Source of the DNA: Streptococcus uberis | GTDB lineage: Bacteria > Bacillota > Bacilli > Lactobacillales > Streptococcaceae | Assembly: GCF_000785785.1 (NCBI RefSeq) | Contig: NZ_JRQN01000009.1 | Location: 1 to 64,000 of the forward strand | Reading direction: 5' to 3' | DNA length: 64,000 nt | Shown here: piece after piece, positions 20,340 through 29,361 of the stretch | How positions within the stretch are numbered: position 1 is the stretch's first letter | Layout: the number at the start of each line of letters is the position of its first letter | Position numbers and translations under genes: made by a program | The notes under the pieces: generated by a model | What the model was told of the DNA's origin: nothing | The model's input: only the letters and a program-made list of their open reading frames with translations | Databases searched by the model: none

Positions 20340-20865
20340 ACTCTCAAAGTGATATAAATGATAAGGTTTATTTAACCAATCCATCAGTGATAATTTCCAC
20401 ATAGTATTTCTACATGAAAATAAATGTAAAGTGAAAGGAATAGAAATTGAAATTGAATCAGTTCCAATTGCAGTGAACCATTCGCATATGTTAATTTTAG
20501 TTACCATGCTGAAGAAACTGATTGCTATAATATACCTATTAGTCACATCCCCTAAGATAGATAACTTGTGCAAAGATGAAATCTATCTAAGAGATGCTAG
20601 AGACTATCAATGTAGTATAAACGATAATAGGTTTAGATAAGTGCAGTGTAAATATTTGCACGTGTTGGACCATCAACCACTGATGTTTCAACACGCGATG
20701 ATTGCTGGTATCAAAATAGAAAAACCAAGAGCTACACTAGATGAATAAACAAGTACTAAAGCTATCAATGTTTGGTCAAGGTTAAAAACTTTTAAGATCG
20801 CGTAAATTGCAATCATTGACATGAAAGCAGGGAACTCTTACTCAATTATTGTTTTAAACTAATTT
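20340..20865 (-). pseudogene. Decayed second copy of a malD/MalG-type permease gene
   Basis: On the minus strand, fragments translate to sequences close to the end of MalD encoded at 22776-23612: LGDVTNRYIIAISFFSM here against LGDATSKYTVAIGLFSM there, and SIPFTL against AIPITL. At 20735-20830 the DNA again follows the middle of malD (shared run GAATAAACAAGTACTAAAGC), and the segment between corresponds to malD with several hundred bases lost. Stops and shifts break the frame, and the N-terminal half is missing. It is a remnant of a paralogous sugar permease, probably left by deletion of an old transporter operon. Confidence 0.8.
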
Positions 20866-20871
20866 GAAAAA

Positions 20872-22616
20872 TTAATATATGATGAAGCCATGTTTTTTTA
20901 GAGTATTTCCTTCATATTCGTTAGAAAGAAAGCTTTTCGAGATAGAACATGTGTAATCTTCTCCAGCATTGAAAATAGCTGAAATACTTTGATTTTCTAG
21001 AGTAACCTTAAAGCTTAATAAATCTTTTTGGTCATCTAAGTGTGTAATCTTAAGTTCTCCTAAACTAATGAGTTGACTATGTTTTTTTCTTAGGGAGATT
21101 AAGTCACGATAGAAATCATGAAGTGAACTATCTTGTAATTCTTTTTCCCAAGGCATACAACGTCTGCAATCGGGATCCTGACCGCCAAGTAATCCTAACT
21201 CATCACCATAAAATATAGCTGGAGAGCCTTTTTGAAGGAACATGAAGGCTAAAACAAAACGCATTAGGGTTTTATCATTACCACAAAGGTCAATTAATCT
21301 AGGCATGTCATGCGCAGCAAAGAGGTTAAACATAACTTGATTAGTTTGTTCACGATAAAGCATGCTTTGACGATTGAGATCTCCAATCATTTGAGATAAA
21401 GTAATATTGCATAGGCATAATGAGATAAAATACAACCCGTATAGGCATAATTCATCACTGCGTGAAACTGATCTCCGGCTAACCAAGGTTGGGAGCTATG
21501 CCAGATCTCCCCCATAATATAGAAATCTTTTTTAGCACTATCACAGACATTGCGAAACTCTCGCCAAAAAGCGTGATCAATTTCATTTGCTACATCTAAT
21601 CGCCAACCATCGATATCAAAATAATCGATCCAATAACGCGCAACAGATAGTAGATAATGACGGACTTCAGGATTTGCCGTATTTAGCTTTGGCATATGCT
21701 CGTCAAAAGCAAACATATGGTAGTTTGCACGGGTATTCCATTGGCCATCAACACAATTATTAGTGAAAGATATAGGGAACTGATTAATATGGAACCAATC
21801 TCTAAAGCGAGAGGATTCACCATTTCGTAAGACATCTTGCCATTGGTATGAGGTTGAACCGATATGGTTAAATACGGCATCCATCATAATTTTAATACCA
21901 CGTCGATGACAATCTTCGACTAATTGTTTAAAGAGGACTTTATCACCAAAATGTGGGTCGATTTCAAAATAGTCAATAGTGTCATATTTATGATGCGTCG
22001 CGGCTTTAAAGATAGGACAAAGGTAAATACCATTAATACCCAGATCTTCTAAGTAGTCTAATTTATCGATGATGCCTTGAAGGTCTCCTCCATAAAAATC
22101 ACTGTAATGGGGTGTTCTAAGACTATCCCAGATTTGAGTTATTTTAGGATCATTTGAAGGATCACCATTAGCAAAACGATCAGGTAAGATAATATACCAA
22201 ACGGTGTCTTTTACCCATTGAGGTGCTTGAAATTGATCGGCAGCATGCATAAATGGAAAGCGGAAGTAATGGCCTGCTGAACATAAGTGATTATCATCAT
22301 CATTGACTAGCCCATGCTCTGTATAGAGCATGGATTCGCCAGAATTAAAGGTAATTCTAAAAATATAAGAAAGGCGACGAAACTCAGCATTAATAGCGAT
22401 TTGATAATAATCTGCATCTTCAGTACTTGCTCTTAAGAACAGTTTTTCTGATTCTTGGTACCATTTTTGGTCATCAAGCAAATAGGGATCACCCTTAATG
22501 ACTTCTACTTGAGAAACATCATTTTTAGCTACTCTAAGTCTTAAATGAATAGTATCATGATCATAGAGGTAGGCCATCTCACTTTCAGGACGATGATAAA
22601 CTGCAGAACGGTTCAT
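20872..22616 (-). pseudogene. Neopullulanase/cyclomaltodextrinase-type GH13 enzyme, one-base frameshift
   Basis: Restored length is about 581 residues. An N-terminal beta-domain (about 1-120) typical of GH13 subfamily 20 precedes the barrel. Visible sites: DAVFNHIG (region I), GWRLDVANE (II), MGEIWHSS (III) and AAHDMPRL (IV). The frame breaks around 21409-21415: the upstream part runs out after HYAYAILLYLK, and the downstream part resumes at NITLSQMIGDLN. There is no signal peptide, so it would cut imported maltodextrins or cyclodextrins. It is the last gene before malD on the same strand but has its own operator and promoter. Confidence 0.85.
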
Positions 22617-22647
22617 AAGTAAATCTCCTTTTAGTCATTTCATCCTT

Positions 22648-22688
22648 ATTTTACACCATTTGAGGGCTCAATGCAACCGATTGCGTAA
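22648..22688 (-). promoter_or_regulatory. Promoter with MalR-type operator for the neopullulanase gene
   Basis: On the minus strand the -35 TTGCAT (22671-22676), a 17-base spacer and TAAAAT (22648-22653). The palindrome TGCAACCGATTGCGT at 22672-22686 overlaps the -35 and reaches upstream, so a bound repressor would block RNA polymerase. Confidence 0.75.
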
Positions 22689-22723
22689 CAAAAAAGTTTC
22701 TGAAGTCGATTTTTTAGATAAAC

Positions 22724-22756
22724 ATAAAAAAACTAGCTACTAAGAGCTAGCTTTAG
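22724..22756 (-). terminator. Intrinsic terminator of the malX-malC-malD operon
   Basis: On the minus strand CTAGCT, a short loop, AGCTAG and then seven T, 20 bases after the malD stop. Confidence 0.78.
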
Positions 22757-22775
22757 ACTATTAAATATATTTGAA

Positions 22776-23612
22776 TTATTTAACTGATCCACCAGTAATA
22801 CCTTCAACATAATACTTTTGCATAAACATAAAGAGAAGGGTAATTGGAATTGCGATTAAAACAGAACCAGCGGTAAATGCCATAAACCAATCGTTAATTG
22901 TATCGGGTTGTAACATAGAGAATAAACCAATAGCAACAGTATATTTGCTTGTGGCATCTCCTAAAATAACTTGAGCAAAGATAAAATCAACCCAAGGTCC
23001 CATGAACGCAATTAATGCAGTATAAACGATGATTGGTTTTGATAAAGGTAACGTAATCTTAAAGAATATATCCATTCGACTTGCACCATCAATCATAGCT
23101 GATTCATCAAGTGAATATGGGATGGTGTCAAAGAAGCCTTTAGCAATATAAAATCCTAGTGCCGCACCTGCTGAATAAACAAGTACTAAAGCAGTTAAAG
23201 ATTGAGTCAAGCCTAGTGCTTTTAATATGTAGTAGATAGCAATCATACTCATGAAGCCAGGGAACATATTTAGAACAAGCGCTAATTTTAAGAAACCATT
23301 ACGGTGTTTAAACTTGATTCGACTTAATGAATAGGCCATAGCAACTGTGATAAAAGTTGATATGATACAAGTAAAGGTAGCAACAACAAAGGTATTTACA
23401 AACCAACGACCAAAAGGGAAGGACTCATTTGTAAAAAGTTTAATGTAGTTCTCTAAGGTAAACGTTTTTGGTAGAAAGTAGTTAACATAAGCTGTTCCTT
23501 CACCACGAAAACTTGTTAGAACTACCCAAGCGATTGGGAAAAGCCAGATAATAGATAAGATAATCAATGTGGCATAGACAAGACTAAGTTGGAATCGACG
23601 TTTATTTTTCAT
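22776..23612 (-). CDS. malD: Maltodextrin ABC transporter permease (MalG-type)
   Basis: 278 residues and six predicted membrane helices. The EAA loop is seen as DESAMIDGASRMDIFFKITLP, the contact site for the shared ATPase. It pairs with MalC; the malC stop and the malD start overlap by one base. No ATPase gene lies in the locus; in streptococci an MsmK-type ATPase encoded elsewhere often serves such importers. The C-terminus GITGGSVK is typical of the family. Confidence 0.93.
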   Translation of the reverse strand: MKNKRRFQLSLVYATLIILSIIWLFPIAWVVLTSFRGEGTAYVNYFLPKTFTLENYIKLFTNESFPFGRWFVNTFVVATFTCIISTFITVAMAYSLSRIKFKHRNGFLKLALVLNMFPGFMSMIAIYYILKALGLTQSLTALVLVYSAGAALGFYIAKGFFDTIPYSLDESAMIDGASRMDIFFKITLPLSKPIIVYTALIAFMGPWVDFIFAQVILGDATSKYTVAIGLFSMLQPDTINDWFMAFTAGSVLIAIPITLLFMFMQKYYVEGITGGSVK

Positions 23613-24973
23613 TATTTAGCAACTCCTTCCTTGTATGATGCTGTTCGGGTGTAAGCTAGTAGACTAAAGACGGCAGAAACGATGAAGATTAAGATACCGA
23701 CTACAGAGGCTAAGTTATAGTCTGAGGCCGAAACGGTCAGTTTATAGAGCCAAGTTACAAGCAAATCAGTTGATCCAGCTTGATAGTATTGTGAATTAGT
23801 AGGTCCACCACCTGTTAAGAGGTAAATAACGTTAAAGTTATTGATATTACCAATAAACTGTTGAATCAAGTTAGGAGTCATAATCATCAAAATTTGAGGG
23901 AAAGTAATAGACTTGAAGACTTGGAATTTACTTGCCCCATCAATTTCAGCAGCTTCAATTTGTTCACTTGGTAAGTTCATGATAATACCAGTGGCAATTA
24001 ACATGGTGAATGGAATACCGATCCACATATTGACAAAGATAATTGAAAATTTAGCCCAAAGAGGATCTGACAAAAATGGAAGTGGATTGTTAGTTAAACC
24101 TATACTAGACAATAGTGAATTTAATGGTCCTTCATCATTAAGTAAGTTACGCATAATGAGCAAAGAGATGAATTGAGGGACTGCAATGGTAATAACAAAA
24201 ATAGTCCGCCACATTTTCTTAAGTTTCAAACCTTTTGTATTAATTAGAAGAGCTAAAATAATACCAAAGAAGAAGTTGGTCACAGTGGCAAAAACTGCCC
24301 AGATAATTGTCCATGAAAATACAGGAAAGAAGGTTCCAGCCATACGACCAGTCAGGACATTACCAAAGTTTGCAAATCCTACCCAATCAAATAGTGATTT
24401 TGGAGGAAGATGATTATGGTCGTAACTGGTGAAAGCCAAACAAATCATATATACCAAAGGCAAAACAGTGAATAAGAGGACGCCAATTAATGGAACGGTC
24501 ATCAAAGTCATATGGAAACGACCATTGGTTAAGGTAAGGAAATCTTCTTTGAAACTTGGAATAGAAGATTTTTCTTTTTTCAAGACATAGAGATTACGGG
24601 CACTTTTTAGGTTGCACCAATAAATATAAAGAAAAAGTAGACAGAAAATGAGGGAAGCTAATCCAAAGATGAGCAACAACATAGAGTTATCACCATCGAC
24701 TGTTACTTGTATATTAATCCCATCAATTTTTTTAGTCACTACCCCTTGAGTTTGTGTTCCCAGAGTAATTAAACCGAAAAAAGAAGGGATAATTTGTGAG
24801 ATGAAAGCAATCAGAAAAATAATTTGACTGATTAGAAATAGTGTTCCTTTAATGAATTGTTTGTTTGCTATATTAGCAAATCCCATGATAAGAGTGGATA
24901 ACTTAATATCAACTCCACCTTTTTTGAGGGCTTCAATCACAGAAACTTGTTGTGACAAGCTTGATTGAGTCAT
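23612..24973 (-). CDS. malC: Maltodextrin ABC transporter permease (MalF-type)
   Basis: 453 residues. The N-terminus is long (about 160 residues with two or three extra helices) before the six-helix permease core, as in Gram-positive MalF homologs. The EAA loop is EQIEAAEIDGASKFQVFKSITFP. It forms the channel with MalD and receives substrate from MalX. It is separated from malX upstream by a 262-base gap with a large RNA-hairpin structure, which may set the ratio of binding protein to permease. Confidence 0.93.
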   Translation of the reverse strand: MTQSSLSQQVSVIEALKKGGVDIKLSTLIMGFANIANKQFIKGTLFLISQIIFLIAFISQIIPSFFGLITLGTQTQGVVTKKIDGINIQVTVDGDNSMLLLIFGLASLIFCLLFLYIYWCNLKSARNLYVLKKEKSSIPSFKEDFLTLTNGRFHMTLMTVPLIGVLLFTVLPLVYMICLAFTSYDHNHLPPKSLFDWVGFANFGNVLTGRMAGTFFPVFSWTIIWAVFATVTNFFFGIILALLINTKGLKLKKMWRTIFVITIAVPQFISLLIMRNLLNDEGPLNSLLSSIGLTNNPLPFLSDPLWAKFSIIFVNMWIGIPFTMLIATGIIMNLPSEQIEAAEIDGASKFQVFKSITFPQILMIMTPNLIQQFIGNINNFNVIYLLTGGGPTNSQYYQAGSTDLLVTWLYKLTVSASDYNLASVVGILIFIVSAVFSLLAYTRTASYKEGVAK

Positions 24974-25094
24974 AGTGAATCTCCTTTTTGTGCTTCATAA
25001 AAATCCATAAACTACTTGTTTTTGGAGATAACAAAGTGTTACATAAATTTTTAAAGTTTTAAAAACTTAAGTAGCACTTGGCTATTCTAATCAA

Positions 25095-25222
25095 AAACAA
25101 GTAGGAGTGGGACTGAAGTTCCAAATAAAGTTAATGGAGCTCAGTTCCACTCCCAATAAGTTGAGAATGCTGGTTTTAGATGACCAGAAGTTTCTCACTC
25201 CTGTTCTTGTTATGATAATCTT
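25095..25222 (-). repeat. Composite inverted-repeat structure between malX and malC
   Basis: Nested arms: ACAAGTAGGAGTG (near 25098) against CACTCCTGTTCTTGT (near 25196) outside; GGAGTGGGACTGAAG against CTCAGTTCCACTCC (25103-25153) inside; and TTGAGAATGCTGGT against ACCAGAAGTTTCTCA (25160-25198). In RNA this would form a stable multi-stem structure right after malX. There is no good T run, so it looks more like a 3' stabiliser or partial terminator than a full terminator, much like the REP sequences between malE and malF in E. coli (analogy only). Confidence 0.7.
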
Positions 25223-25235
25223 TTAATGTAGTGAC

Positions 25236-26489
25236 TTATTTAGCAGCAGCAATATCTTTGTCGAATTGTTGAAGCTTAGCAAGGTAGTCACCTTCTTTAA
25301 TTTTACCATTGTATGTATCGCTAAGAATAGCAGCGCTTTCAGCCCAGAAGGTGCTCATTTGGCTTAGTTTAGGCATAACAACAGTGTAATCTGATGAAGA
25401 TCCCATTTTAATAACAGTTTTGGCAAGTTCGTTTGATTGAACTGCTTCTGAATTTTGAACAGTTTTGTTAGCCGGAACGATGTTACGTGTTTTGAATTGA
25501 TTTTCCTGGCTTTCAGCACTTGTTAAGTATGAAGCTAATTTATAACTTGCCGCGATACGTTTAGTGTCACCTTTAGCAGGTGCTTGGTTAACAGCGTAAA
25601 GTTTTACTCCAAAGAAAGCTTTTTGTTGAACAGTTTCTCCACCGATAGTAACTTTTGGATATGCTGAAACCCCAAGATTTTCTTTTCCAATAGCTTCTTG
25701 AGCAGCTTGATAATCCCAAGGACCAGATTCAAATGATGCAACAGAACCATCACCAAACTTAGACATAACGTTGTTAGCATCTAAGTTAACAAAACCTTTG
25801 TTTTTAGATTGATCTGCAATCCATTTAAGAACAGATACGCCTTTATCATTACCCCAGTTTGTTCCTGAAACATCTTCACCAGTTTTACCAAATAGAGCGT
25901 TACCAACTGACATAAATAAAGGTCCAGTAGCATAAGCATTTGCTTGTTTGAAGGTTCCACCAAAAGTAGCTTTTGAAGTGATTGTGTCGTATGAAGCGAC
26001 ATCTTCGGCACTTAATTTTGTTTTATTATAGAAAAGTACTTGAGACTCAATACCAAATGGGAATCCATAAGTTTTCCCTTTATATTGAGCACCTACGATT
26101 GCTTGCTCAGTGTTATCTTTTTTAATTTCACTTACATATTTCTCTGGAACTTCTTGAATAACCCCAGCTTCTGATAGTTGTCCTAATTTATCATGAGGAA
26201 GTGAAAATACATCTGCAGCTGTAGTTGCATCTTTCAAGATTTTCTCTTGAACTTTTGGATCTTCAGATTCAACAACTTTAACTTTGTAGTCAGAATCTTT
26301 TTCAAATTTAGCAACTACGTTGGCATATGATTTTTTAGCTCCTGTTGGAACCCAAAGTTTAATTGTTTTCGCATCTGCACCTGTTGCTGATTCTGATTTA
26401 TTTTTTACTTCAGACCCGCAACCCACTAATAGGGCACTAGCAAGTGATAAACTTGCTCCACCGATAACTAATTTTTGCCATGATTTCAT
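25236..26489 (-). CDS. malX: Maltose/maltodextrin-binding lipoprotein
   Basis: 417 residues with a lipoprotein signal: a basic start, a hydrophobic core and the lipobox LVGC near residue 24, after which the Cys is lipidated. The rest is a two-lobe sugar-binding protein (SBP family 1) with the typical FPFGIES and ASFESGPWDY segments. It captures maltodextrins outside and hands them to MalC/MalD. It is first in the operon behind a strong regulated promoter and a good AGGAGG site, so it is expected to be the most highly made protein of the locus. Confidence 0.95.
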   Translation of the reverse strand: MKSWQKLVIGGASLSLASALLVGCGSEVKNKSESATGADAKTIKLWVPTGAKKSYANVVAKFEKDSDYKVKVVESEDPKVQEKILKDATTAADVFSLPHDKLGQLSEAGVIQEVPEKYVSEIKKDNTEQAIVGAQYKGKTYGFPFGIESQVLFYNKTKLSAEDVASYDTITSKATFGGTFKQANAYATGPLFMSVGNALFGKTGEDVSGTNWGNDKGVSVLKWIADQSKNKGFVNLDANNVMSKFGDGSVASFESGPWDYQAAQEAIGKENLGVSAYPKVTIGGETVQQKAFFGVKLYAVNQAPAKGDTKRIAASYKLASYLTSAESQENQFKTRNIVPANKTVQNSEAVQSNELAKTVIKMGSSSDYTVVMPKLSQMSTFWAESAAILSDTYNGKIKEGDYLAKLQQFDKDIAAAK

Positions 26490-26527
26490 AGCTTATTTCC
26501 TCCTAAGATAAATTTTCTTATATCTAT

Positions 26528-26556
26528 ATTATGCAACCGTTTGCAGTAATTGTCAA
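26528..26556 (-). promoter_or_regulatory. Promoter of malXCD with a MalR-type operator in the spacer
   Basis: On the minus strand TTGACA (26551-26556), a 17-base spacer, CATAAT (26528-26533). The palindrome TGCAAACGGTTGCA (26532-26545) fills the spacer and touches the -10. A bound LacI-type repressor would exclude polymerase. The site also fits a cre box. Confidence 0.85.
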
Positions 26557-26628
26557 TACTTTTTTTAAAAAATTATTTAATTCTTTATAAAATTTTTTTT
26601 AAAAGGAAAATCTAAGCTGTAGAGATAG

Positions 26629-26656
26629 TTGATTTTTACGCATAAAATTGTATAAT
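26629..26656 (+). promoter_or_regulatory. Probable malR promoter
   Basis: TTGATT (26629-26634), a 16-base spacer, TATAAT (26651-26656), 60 bases ahead of the malR ATG. No palindrome overlaps it, so malR may not be strongly self-regulated. Confidence 0.6.
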
Positions 26657-26716
26657 GAAAAAATAAAACATATTAATGAAGTTTGTTTCAATAGGAACAC
26701 TAAGGAAGAGGCAAGG

Positions 26717-27736
26717 ATGGTTACAATAAAAGATGTTGCTCAAAAAGCAGGAGTTAATCCATCAACAGTAAGTAGGGTTTTAAAAGATAATAATACCATT
26801 TCTCAAAAAACTAAAGATAAAGTACGCAAAGCAATGAGTGAATTGGGTTATGTCCCCAATGTTGCTGCGCAAATGCTTGCTAGTGGTTTAACTCAAAACA
26901 TTGGCTTGGTATTTCCACCAATTACTTTCAAAGACCGACTCAGTGAACCGTTTTTTATGCAAATTTTATCAACAATTACAAATGAAGCAAAAGCAAATCA
27001 TTTTACAGTTTCTATTGCAACAGGTATGACTGTAGCAGATTTAGAGGAACAAGTTAAATTAATGCATCTCCAAAAACGTGTCGATGGGTTTATTGTTTTG
27101 TATTCTGAACAAGAAGACCCTGTAAGACGCTATCTAATGGCTAATCAGATTCCATTTGTTATTGTCGGGGCACCCGAAGGGTTTGAAAATAAAATAACCT
27201 ATATAGATAACGATAACCAGTTGATGGCTAAATCGGCAGTCAATTATCTCTATGACAAAGGTCATAAAAAAATTCTTTTTATTACTGACGATTTATTGTC
27301 AGAAGTAGCATCAGAGAGATATATAGGGTATTTAAAAGGCTGCATGAAATTAGGATTAGATAATAAACCAATGTTATTGTTTGATCGTAAGGATCCTTTT
27401 TTAATTGAAAATATAATGGAGACTATCAAAGAGTTTCAGGCAAGTGCTTTAATTGTAATTGGTGATATATTATCTGTGCGTGTTACTCAGCTATTATCTT
27501 ATTATAATTTAAAGGTACCTGATGATATTTCTATTATCACCTTTAATAATTCTAGCTATGCAACATTGGTTCATCCTTACCTGACAACATTTGATATTAA
27601 TGTTGAAAATTTAGGGATTGTTAGTTTTAAACAGTTAATGGAAATTATCAGTTCTAAACAATCAACACTCAGTCAAAAAATATTTGTTCCCTTTACACTT
27701 AAAGAGCGAGAGAGTGTTCGAAATATTTCTAAATAA
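26717..27736 (+). CDS. malR: LacI-family maltose operon repressor
   Basis: 339 residues. The LacI helix-turn-helix is at the N-terminus (TIKDVAQKAGVNPSTVSRVL, residues 3-22) with the hinge near 50-60, then a sugar-binding core (about 60-335). It is expected to bind the CGCAAACG-type palindromes in this locus and release them with maltose or maltodextrin. The ATG at 26717 is chosen because GGAAGAGGCAAGG lies upstream and family members begin MVTIKD; a longer frame from 26648 has no ribosome site. It is divergent from malX and precedes malQ. Confidence 0.93.
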   Translation: MVTIKDVAQKAGVNPSTVSRVLKDNNTISQKTKDKVRKAMSELGYVPNVAAQMLASGLTQNIGLVFPPITFKDRLSEPFFMQILSTITNEAKANHFTVSIATGMTVADLEEQVKLMHLQKRVDGFIVLYSEQEDPVRRYLMANQIPFVIVGAPEGFENKITYIDNDNQLMAKSAVNYLYDKGHKKILFITDDLLSEVASERYIGYLKGCMKLGLDNKPMLLFDRKDPFLIENIMETIKEFQASALIVIGDILSVRVTQLLSYYNLKVPDDISIITFNNSSYATLVHPYLTTFDINVENLGIVSFKQLMEIISSKQSTLSQKIFVPFTLKERESVRNISK

Positions 27737-27737
27737 G

Positions 27738-27774
27738 AAAAAGAAAGCATTTTTAAAGAATGTTTCTTTTTTAG
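27738..27774 (+). terminator. Intrinsic terminator of malR
   Basis: AAAGAAAGCATT pairs with AATGTTTCTTT and is followed by T residues, just before the malQ promoter. Confidence 0.7.
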
Positions 27775-27775
27775 G

Positions 27776-27804
27776 TTGACTTACGCAAACGGTTGCGTTA
27801 TAAT
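27776..27804 (+). promoter_or_regulatory. Promoter of malQ-glgP with a MalR-type operator filling the spacer
   Basis: TTGACT (27776-27781), a 17-base spacer, TATAAT (27799-27804). The palindrome CGCAAACGGTTGCG (27784-27797) takes up nearly the whole spacer, the clearest operator of the four in this locus. Confidence 0.88.
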
Positions 27805-27836
27805 TTCAACATAGATATTTACTGTAAGGAGAAATT

Positions 27837-29345
27837 ATGAGCAAACGAGCAAGTGGCATTTTAATGCATATCAGTTCATTACCAGGAGAGTTTGGTATTG
27901 GGACATTTGGTAAATCAGCTTACAACTTTGTAGATTTTTTACGAGAAAGCAAGCAATCTTATTGGCAAATTTTACCATTATCGATGACAAGTTTTGGTGA
28001 TTCCCCATATCAATCGTTCTCTGCAGTTGCTGGTAATACACATTTTATTGATTTTGATAGTTTAACAAAAGCTGGCTATCTAAAAAAAGCAGACTATGAA
28101 GACATTGATTTTGGATCTGATCCAGAAGTTGTTGATTATGCAGTGATTTTCAATAATCGACGTCCAATCTTGGAAATTGCCGTTAAGAATTTTATGACTA
28201 GTTCAAATGGTTTGAAGCAATTAGCAACATTTGAAGAAAGTGCAAGTTGGGTTAACGATTTTGCTGAATTTATGGCAATTAAGGAATATTTTGGCAACAA
28301 AGCATTACAGGAGTGGGATGATCTTGCAATCGTTAAACGTGAAGAAGCTGCACTAGATTATTACCGTGACAAACTAAAGGATAGTATAACTTATCATAAA
28401 GTGTGTCAATTTTTCTTCTACCAACAATGGCTCGAACTAAAATTATATGCTAATACTAATGGCATCGAGATTATTGGTGATATGCCAATTTATGTGTCCG
28501 CTGATAGCGTTGAAGTTTGGACTATGCCAGAGCTTTTCAAAGTTGATTCTGACAAAAAACCATTATATATTGCTGGTGTACCAGCTGACGGATTTAGTGA
28601 AGATGGGCAGCTTTGGGGCAATCCAATTTATAATTGGGTGGAACATGAAAAAACGCATTTCGCTTGGTGGGTTTACCGTATTAAAGAAAGTATCAAACTT
28701 TATGATAAAGTTCGTATCGATCATTTCAAAGGTTTTTCTGATTTTTGGGAAATTCCTGGCGGTGACACTACGGCAAGAAATGGTCACTGGGAGTCTGCAC
28801 CTGGTTTAGCTTTATTTGAAACTATTCGTGAAGAATTAGGTGACTTACCAATTATTGCAGAAAACTTAGGCTATATTGATGAGAGAGCTGAACACCTCCT
28901 CCAGTCCACAGGGTTTCCTGGCATGAAAATTTTGCAGTTTGGACTTTATGATGAAACCAGTCAAAGTTTTGATTTACCACATCACTATGATACTAACTGT
29001 ATTGTTTACACAGGAACTCATGACAATGAAGTCGTAAATGGTTGGTATGAGAATATGACAGTTAAGCAAGCACGATTTGCAGAAACTTATATTAATCGTA
29101 GTGAAGATGAGTCCATTACAGAAGCAATGCTTAGAACAATCTTTGCATCTATTGGGGATACAGCCATTTTATGTATGCAAGACTTACTTGATAAGGGTGC
29201 AAGCAGTCGTATGAATATGCCAAATACAGTTGGTGGAAACTGGCAATGGCGTATGTTGGAAGAAGAATTAACAGATAACCATAAAAACTATTTGGTTCAT
29301 CTCACTGAACTCTATGGAAGAGCAAATAGAACAACAAAAAAATAA
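27837..29345 (+). CDS. malQ: 4-alpha-glucanotransferase (amylomaltase)
   Basis: 502 residues, GH77. Typical blocks: ILMHISSLPGEFGIGTFG at the start, IEIIGDMPIYVS, VRIDHFKGFSDFWEIP with the catalytic Asp, IIAENLG with the acid Glu, and YTGTHDNEV with the third carboxylate. It moves glucan segments between maltodextrins, releasing glucose and making longer chains for the phosphorylase. The start follows AAGGAG. It ends 16 bases before glgP. In streptococci it is also called malM. Confidence 0.95.
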   Translation: MSKRASGILMHISSLPGEFGIGTFGKSAYNFVDFLRESKQSYWQILPLSMTSFGDSPYQSFSAVAGNTHFIDFDSLTKAGYLKKADYEDIDFGSDPEVVDYAVIFNNRRPILEIAVKNFMTSSNGLKQLATFEESASWVNDFAEFMAIKEYFGNKALQEWDDLAIVKREEAALDYYRDKLKDSITYHKVCQFFFYQQWLELKLYANTNGIEIIGDMPIYVSADSVEVWTMPELFKVDSDKKPLYIAGVPADGFSEDGQLWGNPIYNWVEHEKTHFAWWVYRIKESIKLYDKVRIDHFKGFSDFWEIPGGDTTARNGHWESAPGLALFETIREELGDLPIIAENLGYIDERAEHLLQSTGFPGMKILQFGLYDETSQSFDLPHHYDTNCIVYTGTHDNEVVNGWYENMTVKQARFAETYINRSEDESITEAMLRTIFASIGDTAILCMQDLLDKGASSRMNMPNTVGGNWQWRMLEEELTDNHKNYLVHLTELYGRANRTTKK

Positions 29346-29361
29346 TTGAAACGAGGAAATC

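Noticed and set aside
20331..20573. Open frame of 80 codons on the minus strand as a stand-alone gene
   Set aside because: Its translation follows the C-terminus of MalD with changes and deletions, so it is a fragment of a decayed permease gene.
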